A DNA stretch of 35,308 bases from Verrucomicrobiota bacterium (GTDB taxonomy: Bacteria > Verrucomicrobiota > Verrucomicrobiia > Limisphaerales > JAHEOI01): assembly GCA_018610125.1 (NCBI GenBank), contig JAHEOI010000383.1, positions 1 to 35,308 of the forward strand, written 5' to 3'. The first letter of the stretch is position 1; every line of letters starts with the position of its first letter. Positions 1-8,514 of this stretch are shown piece by piece. Under the pieces are notes generated by a model. The model did no database searches and was not told the origin of the DNA. It saw only the letters and a list, made by a program, of their open reading frames with translations. Made by a program: the position numbers and the translations under genes.

Positions 1-603
1 GCTCGGGCAGTGCACTGTCACGAAGGGGTATTCCTTCCGAGAGCTCTGGTCGTGCATCCAACGCGCCAGAACGCTCTTGCCGGTTCCACTTTCGCCGAGC
101 AATAGAATTGTGGCCGGCGTCACCGCCGCCTTTTTTCCCAGCTCAAAAAGACGCCTTACCTTCGGTTCGTTCGTCTCAAACGTCACGGTCGACCCTTCGC
201 CATTGTCCAATCGCGATTCCAGCGCCATGACACGCCCCTCTAATCGCCTCACATGGTCGATTTTGTCGAGGACCTGGCGTATTTGATCGGGCGTAAAGGG
301 TTTCGAAAGGTAATCAAAGGCCCCTGCCTTGATCGCCTTGACCGCCGTCTCAATCGATGCGAATGCCGTAAAGACCACCACGTGAAGGCCGGACTCGATC
401 CGAAGGAGCTTCGGCAACAGCTCCAAGCCATCCATTTCGCGAAGTCTCAGGTCCAACAAGGCGGCATCATACGACCCCTTTTGAAGCTTTTCGAGCGCAG
501 TCTGCCCGTCTTGAGCTGTCTCACACGAATGTCCAATGCCTACGATCGCGGTCGCGGTGCTTTTGCAAATGTTTGCATCATCATCGATCACAATCACATT
601 CAT
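1..603 (-). CDS. Sigma-54-dependent NtrC-family response regulator, partial (C-terminus beyond window start)
   Basis: Own translation of minus strand from ATG at 603: MNVIVIDDDANICKSTATAIVGIGHSCETAQDGQTALEKLQKGSYDAALLDLRLREMDGLELL...VFTAFASIETAVKAIKAGAFDYLSKPF...; receiver domain followed by LLLGESGTGKSVLARWMHDQSSRKEYPFVTVHC (AAA+ Walker A). Open at the window edge, so not in the ORF track. Confidence 0.93.
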   Translation of the reverse strand, partial: MNVIVIDDDANICKSTATAIVGIGHSCETAQDGQTALEKLQKGSYDAALLDLRLREMDGLELLPKLLRIESGLHVVVFTAFASIETAVKAIKAGAFDYLSKPFTPDQIRQVLDKIDHVRRLEGRVMALESRLDNGEGSTVTFETNEPKVRRLFELGKKAAVTPATILLLGESGTGKSVLARWMHDQSSRKEYPFVTVHCPS

Positions 604-795
604 ACGCCATAACCGAGCCTACGACCCATTCGACCGGAAATCAAAACCGCGGTCTGGGCGGTATCCCTCGCTTGCGATAACTGGAGAAAAGTAGGGACAC
701 AGAAGACTGTCAGCCCATGAGGGAAGGACCGCTTACCCTTTAGGCCTTTTCCCCTCTTGACTCCCCATGAAGCCGTGGTGAAGAGAGAAGTGGGA

Positions 796-819
796 ACGCC
801 GAGGACGGCGTCCCTATCA
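796..819. repeat. Dispersed hairpin repeat, copy 1 (ACGCCGAGGACGGCGTCCCTATCA)
   Basis: 24 bp identical to 26276-26299; core ACGCCG-AGGA-CGGCGT is a hairpin; both copies are intergenic and preceded by aagtg. Confidence 0.85.
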
Positions 820-1277
820 AGGAGGGAATCGTTTCGTTTTCCACATGGGGACGTCGTTCCCGAGGCCCCGTTCTTTAACGATAAAGCCGGAGCCCAATAC
901 ACTGAAATCGCCCCAAACGCGTATTGACTTAAGGTCTCTCCATACCCTGAACGGTAGTAGCGCCTGCGCTCTGCCGGGAACCACCCCCACGCAGCGCGAT
1001 CCCTAAACGCTCAGGAAACGATCCGGGCTCGCTTCAGTACAGGTCGCACCCGCCACCGGAGCGAACGCTGGATTACATCCCGGTGGACCATGAGACGGCA
1101 ATCGTTCACAAGGCCCCCCGGGATCACAGGCAAGCCTTCGGCGTGATGCTCGGTTCAGCACACCAAGCTCCCGCGACCCAACCTTACTCCTATGCGCCTC
1201 ACCTGGCGCCCGAAAGCCCGCCGACCCTCTTGCTCGATCACGCGGGCCGGCTATTGCCTCAATCGGCCTGAGGTTGG

Positions 1278-1712
1278 CTACTGGCTAATTTCAACCAGCT
1301 CCACGTCAAAGAGGAGGTTCTTGCCGGCGAGCGGATGATTGGCATCCACTGTGATATTTTCCTCACCCACGTCGGTAATCACGAGTCGCATCTGCTGCCC
1401 TCCGTCTGTCTGGGCTTGCAAAACTTTGCCTTCTTCGGGCTGCACATCCGAAGGGAGCTGGCTCTTCGGCACCTGTTGGATGAGATTGTCATCCCGCTCA
1501 CCGAAGGCTTCTTCAGAGGAGAGCCGCACCTGTTTCTGTTCCCCTTGTTTCAGTTCCTGAACCGCGTTTTCGAGTCCCGGAATAATCTGGCCTTCACCAA
1601 TCGTAAACTCGATGGGGTCTCGATCGTACGACGAATCAAAGACGCTGCCATCCTCTTCGAGAGTGCCTTTATAATGCACTTTCACCTTGTTGCCTTCTTG
1701 TGGTGTTTCCAT
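1278..1712 (-). CDS. FKBP-type peptidyl-prolyl cis-trans isomerase (SlyD-like)
   Basis: METPQEGNKVKVHYKGTLEEDGSVFDSSYDRDPIEFTIGEGQIIPGLENAVQELKQGEQKQVRLSSEEAFGERD...; start taken at internal Met; ORF extends to 1760. Confidence 0.93.
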   Translation of the reverse strand: METPQEGNKVKVHYKGTLEEDGSVFDSSYDRDPIEFTIGEGQIIPGLENAVQELKQGEQKQVRLSSEEAFGERDDNLIQQVPKSQLPSDVQPEEGKVLQAQTDGGQQMRLVITDVGEENITVDANHPLAGKNLLFDVELVEISQ

Positions 1713-1992
1713 TAGATCTGTCTTATTTGGTTTGGTCTTCGGGATCTTGATCGCGCTCATTTCCGCACTGGCGCAGTCAGCTGCTACCTTATCAATCCAT
1801 GCGGTCTTGCCCGATCCCGTCCATCGTGCGTCGCCCGGCAGCTCAAATCGAAACCGTGGCGGGCGCCCCTGGCACTATCCCGACTTACCGTTATTTCAAT
1901 CACCCTAAGAGCAAGCAAGGGATACATCAAGCAGCCATTTGGATCCGTCGTTTCTGCCACGCACGAAGCGTTGCCGAGACACGTGAGACGGA

Positions 1993-4521
1993 TCAGCCGG
2001 GTAATCTATCATACCGCGCGGCGTACCGTTTGAGCAATGCCGACGCAACTTCCTGCCAGATGTGGACCTTTTCAAATGAGTCCAATACCAGCTCCTTTTG
2101 CGGAATCAGCAGGCGATACCACGACGAATCATGCAGTAGCTCCCAAATTGCTTCCTTAGAGATCGTCAAGTGATACCAAGCCCGCTCCACCTTGAAGCGA
2201 TGCAGCTCAAAATAGAGTGCGTCCAGATCAAGCAGGCAGACATGCTTGGCGGTCAGGTGCCCTTCGTTCCGGCCTTTTTCGACGTTACCGCTCCGGATAT
2301 CTTGAGACCTTATGGCCTGAATCTCGGGGTACCAGTTGAGCACCACAGGGCTTTCGATCAGGTGTTGGGTTGGCTCGTCGTGCTCCGCACTCGGCTTTCG
2401 AAGGGTCAGGATCATCCCCCGCTTCATGGAAGCAGTGCCCGGTCTTGTGCTCACGGGCTTGCTCGTTTTGACCGAGCGTGCGGCATGATGTCCGAGGAAC
2501 GATACGCCTTCGTCTTCGAGGAAGTCGCGGAACCGCGCCATGTAATCGGCTTTGATGCCGAAGATATTAAGAGTCTCAAGCTCACGCATTTCCTCGGGAG
2601 GCTCGACTTCCTCCGGCAATTGCACCTTGCTGCTCCGCTTCAGGCACCGGTCGTACCCTTTCAACCGCACACCTCGACCAAAGAGCTGAATGATTTGAGA
2701 TCCCTCTCCGCTTCCGACGTTCATCAGCCCCATCGTGCTGACCCGCCAACTATCCCAGCCCTCGGTAAACTTCTTGGAGCCGATAAGGAGGTTGACCGTC
2801 GAGCTTGACTTGTTGATATCCCGAAAGAGAGATCCCGAGAAAGCCCGTTCGGTGACGACCAGCTCTTCCCGTTCGTCGCACAATTTGCAGAGCTGGGTGT
2901 CATTCCCCACGTTGATAACGCCAAACGGCTGACTGTCGCTTCCAAGCTTTAACGCGATTTCCCCTGGTGCCCCCTTTAGATTTTCCAAATGCAACAAGCC
3001 GCCGGCCGGGTTGTTGAACAAGGATGCAAGGATGGCATCGAATACCTGCTCCGCTGAGAGGTGGCAGTCATTCAGGTAACCGAATCGACCGGCAAAGATG
3101 TCCCGCCCATCTGCGTCACGCACTCCGTCATTCAGCACCCGAGCAATCCGTGCGACACTACCTTGCCGATCGCCAATGAATCGCGCCAGGAAAAGCAAAA
3201 TTTGCAGGATGTCGCTTGCCTCCTTCTTGCCCAGTCCGGCAGTCACACCCCCTCCGACAAAGACCCACAAAGGCTTCTCAAGATGGAACGGCCTCAATCG
3301 CTCTTTGTGCTTACGAAAGAGCCGTTGCTGCTGGTAAAAGGCAAGCAGACAACCGACAAGATACAATTCACGATCGTTTTCCGACGTGGCCTTGCCCGAC
3401 GTTGCCTCGGTGAGGTCGAGGTTCAGAATCTGAAAATCCTTGCCATAGCCATCGCTGTAAAAGAAGCGGTAGGAGTAGTCGAAAAGGACAGACCGAGCAT
3501 AATGATTGCTCATTCCCCTATCCCCTTTCACTGCCTGCCCGAACGTCGCCGAGTATTCAAACGAGAAGCCGTTCTCACACAACGCGTTTCGAAAGCGCAT
3601 CCATGCCCCCTCCTTGCCCCGAGTGGCACCTCGGTGTCCCTCATCAACAAGAACGAGATTATTTCCCTCAAAGGCATTCACGGCGATCGTCTTCTCACCC
3701 ATCTCGCTGCCGAGCTTGTGAATATCGATGATCTCAATCTCTTGCCATTCGCGGTGATGCCGCCCGTCCTTCCGGAACAGCCCGGCCCGCATTCCCGCTA
3801 CATCAAAGGCCTCAAGGTGCTGCCGACTCAGTCCCTCATTCGGCGTCAACAAGAGAATCCGGTTCAAGGGAGCGTGATTGCCATGCTTCTCTGAGTAGTG
3901 CCGATACTGGAGAATATTCATCTGCATGACGAGGGTCTTGCCCGAGCCGGTCGCCATCCAGTAAGCAAGCTTATTAAGCTGATGTCGTGCGTCGGCTTCC
4001 TCATTCATCGGAGGGACTCGATCCGAAGCCGGATGCGTGGCATTGTACGCCTCGATTTGCCGATTAAGGCTCTTCACCAAGGCATCGGGATCACGGAAAT
4101 AATGATCGAGGAAGACCTCGGTAAACAACAATGTCAGGTATTGAAAGTACTTCCACGTAATCGACTCTTCTCCCTTCACCAATCGAGCCTCGTTTAGCTG
4201 CCGTGTGTGCCGGACAATATTTCGGTCATACGCCAACAGGACTTCAGGTGGCAGCGTCTCACTGTTTTCCATTCGATCAGCGAGGGCGTAATAAAAATGG
4301 TGCACATTATTCTCATCCAGACCTTCGATTGCATCCGTGTCGATGCCGAATTTTTCCTTGAAAGCCCCCAGCAATGGCATTCGTCCTCTCGGATCGTCGA
4401 CATAGCCGTCGCTTGATTGGAGACCAAACAGTGTAAACAGCCACTGGTTGAGCGCCAGTTTGCGCGCGAAAGGCACCTGTTGCCGGTCATCACCCCGTCG
4501 TTTGGTCTCTCGCTTGGTCAT
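1993..4521 (-). CDS. Type III restriction enzyme Res-like DEAD/DEAH helicase subunit, apparently C-terminally truncated
   Basis: Walker A MATGSGKTLVMQMNI, DExH-type VLVDEGHRG, SATFG, helicase motif VI-like IQLFGRGVRLKG; 50 bp downstream of Mod. Ends ...ALLKRYAARYDRLPG*. Confidence 0.88.
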   Translation of the reverse strand: MTKRETKRRGDDRQQVPFARKLALNQWLFTLFGLQSSDGYVDDPRGRMPLLGAFKEKFGIDTDAIEGLDENNVHHFYYALADRMENSETLPPEVLLAYDRNIVRHTRQLNEARLVKGEESITWKYFQYLTLLFTEVFLDHYFRDPDALVKSLNRQIEAYNATHPASDRVPPMNEEADARHQLNKLAYWMATGSGKTLVMQMNILQYRHYSEKHGNHAPLNRILLLTPNEGLSRQHLEAFDVAGMRAGLFRKDGRHHREWQEIEIIDIHKLGSEMGEKTIAVNAFEGNNLVLVDEGHRGATRGKEGAWMRFRNALCENGFSFEYSATFGQAVKGDRGMSNHYARSVLFDYSYRFFYSDGYGKDFQILNLDLTEATSGKATSENDRELYLVGCLLAFYQQQRLFRKHKERLRPFHLEKPLWVFVGGGVTAGLGKKEASDILQILLFLARFIGDRQGSVARIARVLNDGVRDADGRDIFAGRFGYLNDCHLSAEQVFDAILASLFNNPAGGLLHLENLKGAPGEIALKLGSDSQPFGVINVGNDTQLCKLCDEREELVVTERAFSGSLFRDINKSSSTVNLLIGSKKFTEGWDSWRVSTMGLMNVGSGEGSQIIQLFGRGVRLKGYDRCLKRSSKVQLPEEVEPPEEMRELETLNIFGIKADYMARFRDFLEDEGVSFLGHHAARSVKTSKPVSTRPGTASMKRGMILTLRKPSAEHDEPTQHLIESPVVLNWYPEIQAIRSQDIRSGNVEKGRNEGHLTAKHVCLLDLDALYFELHRFKVERAWYHLTISKEAIWELLHDSSWYRLLIPQKELVLDSFEKVHIWQEVASALLKRYAARYDRLPG

Positions 4522-4571
4522 CCTTTCCCTTCCTTAAGCCTGACACTCCTCAAAGTGATACGGTAATCCAA

Positions 4572-7500
4572 TCACCCCTCAAACATGAGTCGATGGAAGT
4601 CCTCCTCGATTAACCGAGCTTTCCAGGTGTCATCCGCGGCTCGCACGACTTCCAGATTGTGATCGCCGTTGACGTAAATCAGGTCCAAGTCGTGGTCGCG
4701 TCCGACCAAGCCCCTCCTTTTGAGCCACTCATTAAGAACCAAGTTGTCCTGTTCGGCTCCTTCCCGAGGACCGAGCTCGATCGCCTTCGGCATTTTTCTC
4801 CAGATCACCAGTGCTCGCTTACCGTCAGGCAGCGTCCCCCTGACCGTCCGGAACCACCATAAGTCTCGGAGGTCGCCTGTCGGGTCCGGCTCCAAGGGTC
4901 CCTGAAGCCCGAGGTGCCCTTCTGGCGATCGCTCAAGGGCCACTGTAACAGTTTGCGGCGCCGCGATGTGCTCCACTCGCAGCCCGATAAGATAGTTGAA
5001 CGTCTCCAGCAGATCGATTTGGGTCTCTCGGCTCGCCCCACTGCCGGCCGGCTTCACTTTGAGCTTGTAATTCGTGGGGTCCAAGAAGGCGTCGATGTTC
5101 AGCAAGGAATTACTGCCTCGCGTCTCAACATCAAGGAAGTAACGAAGCAGGTATTGCTCCTTGAGTCCGCCGTCCCCTTGGGCCTCGGTTGACGCCAGGG
5201 CGTTCCGCCGTGCCTCGGTCCGGTTTAATTCCAAGTTATTGAGTGTGTCCTCGTACGACTCGAGGCGGAGGTATTTCACGACTTGAGAAAGGCCATCCTC
5301 GCTCTTTGGACGCCCCTCTCTCCAGTCACTCGAGTAAGCCGCCTTTACTACGCGCGGTTTCGTCACCGTATCGAAGTAATCCCCCATTTCCACGAGCAGA
5401 TACCCTCGGCTCCCGCCGTCTTGCCTGTTCAGACTGATCACGGCGTGTGCGGTCGTTCCCGAGCCCGCAAAGTAATCAAAGATCATGTCGGCGCTGTTCG
5501 ATACGGCAAACACGCAGTCCCTCACCGTATAGAGGGATTTCGGGAAATCAAACCGCCCTTTTTCAAAGCCCATATTCGTCAAAACCTTGGTACCATAATC
5601 GCCTGCGTTGTACCGGGACCCGTACCATACGGTCTTGAACTGGGTATCCGCCTTGGCCTTCATAATCCGGAGGTGACCGGATCGCGCCTTGTCTACCTTC
5701 AAGTGACGTTTGATTTTGGCCACCGTCTCGCGGGCATACCGCCATTTTCGCTCGACACCGTCCGCATCGACCGGATACACCGCGACGGTTCCATCGTTCA
5801 TTTGCACGTTCGGCCGGGCGGGATGGAAATCGTCATCGCACACATCGCCGAATCCGACAATCTTGTGGTCCTTCACATAAATCGGATAGAAGCAATTCCT
5901 CCCATCGTGGCGCAGCGACTCACCACCCCAATTTCGAAGGTTCGCGTATTCCCATTCCGTTTCGGGGAGCTCTGCCCGATTCAACTCGGCCAATTCCGGT
6001 GAGAGAACAAACACGGCAAAATCGTTTGTGTAGGAGAAATAACGCCCTTGCACTCCTTTACGATTGTGCTCGATTGCCACTGTTGTGATCGAACAATCAG
6101 GAAACATCTCCATACAGATTCGCTCAAGTCCGTTGCGCTCGTTCTCGTCGATCGCAATGACACATGAGCCATCTTCGGTCGACAACGAACGGGCAGCCTC
6201 GAGGCGATCGTGCATCAACGAAAGCCAAGAAGAATGCTTATAATTATTTTTGTATGCGATCTCGCTTGATAGCGAATTGTAAGGCGGGTCAATGTAGGTA
6301 CATTTGACGCCCTTCTCATAGCGTCGCTGCAATAATCGGATCGCTTGATAATTCTCCCCCTGCACCAGGAGTCCGTTTGTTTGATCTTCCAGCCCATGTA
6401 GGTTCTCAAGAATGCGCGCAGCCATCTCTTTTGGGAAAAGTGCCGTGTCGAGAGGGAGATAGGGATGCGCCCGCAAGAAATCCGTTGTCAACGGCTCCGA
6501 ATACCCGAACTTGGCCTTGAGGTTATCAATTTTAAACAGTCGAGCCCATTCCCTTCGCTGAGCATCATTTTGGGCAATCTCCGGATAAAACGCCTCAGGG
6601 ATGCGGTCGAGGGTAATGCAGTAATGGGCTTCAACGACAAACTTTTTCTTGAGCCAAAGCTTCTTTTGAAATTCTTCGAGCTGAGCGAGGAATTCGATAA
6701 TCTTATGGGCGATCTTTCGAATCACTTTAATTTTCGACAAACACTGCTCCAGTCGCGAGCCCGCTCCCGACTCCAGATCGTCCAGGTGCATGACCTCGTT
6801 TTTCACATAGAAATCGAGCTCCCGCCGAAGAAACCCGCCAAGATCCTTATGGATGAAATAATCAAAACTGTTTCTAGCGACAAATCGTTCCAGATGAGCC
6901 TTTAAGCGGCTGTAGCCGACCCGCTGACCGTTCGTATTGATTTCGGGCTTGGCCAACTCCGCCATCCATGGACGCAGAGACTCCGCCTCGACTGCCAATA
7001 GCTGATTAACCATCCGCTCGGTCAACTCCTTCTGTTTCGGCGGCTTCGGGCGCTTTTGACGCTTTTCTTGGCTCTTTCGCTCGTCCTCCGGCCAATCGCC
7101 CATTCTCGCCGGACGATCCTCAAATCGGATGACAAGCTCCCCCACCTCCTCAACGATCGAAGGTTCGCTCGCAAGCACCAGTACCCGATCGCCGTCGGCG
7201 GCCTTAACATTGTCGTGTTCCTCTTCCACCGCCCCCACCAAACGAAACCGCACTCGCATCGGATTTTCGTGGCTTTCGTCGTCTTGATGAGGCTTAAGTT
7301 TGAAGACGTAGTCGCTGAGAGACCGCCCGCTTTTGATATAGTATTGGTCACGATTGGCCCAGTGGAGCTTGACTTCTTCGCCCTCGTACGGAATCGCGTA
7401 GACGCCCGGCTTGTAGACGCGGTTGGGCAGAAAATCGCCATCTTGATAATAGCGACGGAAAAAGCGATAGAGGTGATCATAGACCTCATTCTCAAGCTGG

Positions 7501-7721
7501 GCGATATCCGTGCCTTTTTCGAAGGTGTCGGTGTCCTCCTTGGACGGACATTGTTCTTTGAAGGCCTCGCGGACCTGTGGCAGCAGCTCGTTATCCAGGA
7601 AATGGGTGATCTCGCCGGCCTTGACATGCATGATCCGATAGAGACCGAAATCCAGCTCGGGCCGGTCGAGCTGAAACAGCTCCTTCAGGAGAAGTATGAG
7701 CTGGTCGTGTTTCCGGCTCAT
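4572..7721 (-). CDS. Type III Mod-like adenine-specific DNA methyltransferase (beta-class motif order)
   Basis: TYIDPPYNSLSSEIAYKNNYKHSSWLSLMHDRL (motif IV DPPY) precedes MIFDYFAGSGTTAHAVISLNR (motif I); long N-terminal region of about 470 aa (ELFQLDRPELDFGLYRIMHVKAGEITHFLDNELLPQVREAF...). Confidence 0.94.
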   Translation of the reverse strand: MSRKHDQLILLLKELFQLDRPELDFGLYRIMHVKAGEITHFLDNELLPQVREAFKEQCPSKEDTDTFEKGTDIAQLENEVYDHLYRFFRRYYQDGDFLPNRVYKPGVYAIPYEGEEVKLHWANRDQYYIKSGRSLSDYVFKLKPHQDDESHENPMRVRFRLVGAVEEEHDNVKAADGDRVLVLASEPSIVEEVGELVIRFEDRPARMGDWPEDERKSQEKRQKRPKPPKQKELTERMVNQLLAVEAESLRPWMAELAKPEINTNGQRVGYSRLKAHLERFVARNSFDYFIHKDLGGFLRRELDFYVKNEVMHLDDLESGAGSRLEQCLSKIKVIRKIAHKIIEFLAQLEEFQKKLWLKKKFVVEAHYCITLDRIPEAFYPEIAQNDAQRREWARLFKIDNLKAKFGYSEPLTTDFLRAHPYLPLDTALFPKEMAARILENLHGLEDQTNGLLVQGENYQAIRLLQRRYEKGVKCTYIDPPYNSLSSEIAYKNNYKHSSWLSLMHDRLEAARSLSTEDGSCVIAIDENERNGLERICMEMFPDCSITTVAIEHNRKGVQGRYFSYTNDFAVFVLSPELAELNRAELPETEWEYANLRNWGGESLRHDGRNCFYPIYVKDHKIVGFGDVCDDDFHPARPNVQMNDGTVAVYPVDADGVERKWRYARETVAKIKRHLKVDKARSGHLRIMKAKADTQFKTVWYGSRYNAGDYGTKVLTNMGFEKGRFDFPKSLYTVRDCVFAVSNSADMIFDYFAGSGTTAHAVISLNRQDGGSRGYLLVEMGDYFDTVTKPRVVKAAYSSDWREGRPKSEDGLSQVVKYLRLESYEDTLNNLELNRTEARRNALASTEAQGDGGLKEQYLLRYFLDVETRGSNSLLNIDAFLDPTNYKLKVKPAGSGASRETQIDLLETFNYLIGLRVEHIAAPQTVTVALERSPEGHLGLQGPLEPDPTGDLRDLWWFRTVRGTLPDGKRALVIWRKMPKAIELGPREGAEQDNLVLNEWLKRRGLVGRDHDLDLIYVNGDHNLEVVRAADDTWKARLIEEDFHRLMFEG

Positions 7722-7744
7722 TGTGACTCTCCCTTAAGAAAATA

Positions 7745-8503
7745 CTATCGGCGTTTACCTCTCCGGTTTAACTCCACGCGCAGGAGCTGCGTCGTCCAGC
7801 GACGTCCTGTGCGAGTCCGGAATCCCTCTTCATTGAGCACACTAACGATGTCCTGGAAGGGAACCCCGCCCTCACGCTCCCGCTCGGCTTTGACCATAGC
7901 TTGCTCGAATTGCTCCTTGAAGCGATCCTTAACACTGACATGCACTCCGCTATTCTTGTGGTCCTTCCCTTCACGTTTTGCGGCCGCGCGCGCCTCTTTT
8001 TCCTTCCGTTTTTCTTCCTTCTCGCGAGACTGTGCTTTCAAAGCCTCTTGCGCCCGTTGTTTCCTCACTTCAGCGTCCTGATTCTTAATTTCCCGCAGCT
8101 TCTCCTCCAACCACAAATACACCTGATAATAGGGCGGTCCCTCAGACGAGCTTGCGGCAATTTTTTGATCGATCGATGCAAAGTCAATGTGATATTCGCT
8201 ACTGTATACATACCGAGTCATTGATTTCGTTCCATGCCGGATGGCGGATGGGCCGCTATTCGAGAGGGTGCTCAGCACCTCGGTGCAGAACGGCATCAGC
8301 CATGCACGAGCCTGCTCCTCCGTGAGACCGGCATACTTGGACCACCAGGCCAGCAGCCCGGTAAGCTGAATGCGCGGCGGATGCGCCTTCTGAAGTCGGT
8401 CCGGCTCAGGCCCCTGTAGGATCAGCTTTTTCAACCAATATGGAACCTCCGTCTGGGTCCCGCTCAGGGCCTCTTGCAGTATTGTCAGATGTTTCTGTCT
8501 CAT
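7745..8503 (-). CDS. Small accessory protein of the R-M cassette; charged coiled-coil linker plus recombinase-like HTH C-terminus
   Basis: 252 aa; 23 bp upstream of Mod; C-terminus PFQDIVSVLNEEGFRTRTGRRWTTQLLRVELNRRGKRR resembles the LNxxGxxTRxGxxW motif of recombinase/HTH domains; K/E/R-rich central segment. Confidence 0.8.
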   Translation of the reverse strand: MRQKHLTILQEALSGTQTEVPYWLKKLILQGPEPDRLQKAHPPRIQLTGLLAWWSKYAGLTEEQARAWLMPFCTEVLSTLSNSGPSAIRHGTKSMTRYVYSSEYHIDFASIDQKIAASSSEGPPYYQVYLWLEEKLREIKNQDAEVRKQRAQEALKAQSREKEEKRKEKEARAAAKREGKDHKNSGVHVSVKDRFKEQFEQAMVKAEREREGGVPFQDIVSVLNEEGFRTRTGRRWTTQLLRVELNRRGKRR

Positions 8504-8514
8504 TGGTTTCTTAT

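Noticed and set aside
600-902. 100-aa minus-strand ORF after the NtrC-type regulator
   Set aside because: Covers the dispersed hairpin repeat and looks like noncoding repeat-derived DNA (GDAVLGVP-type translation of the repeat).
3061-3894. 277-aa plus-strand ORF and other plus-strand ORFs inside 2170-8224
   Set aside because: Antisense to Res/Mod/accessory genes, low-complexity compositions, no family resemblance; the minus-strand proteins have clear motifs.
4572-8503. BREX or DISARM system
   Set aside because: No PglZ, BrxL, DrmA/B or related components; Mod/Res architecture fits type III R-M better.
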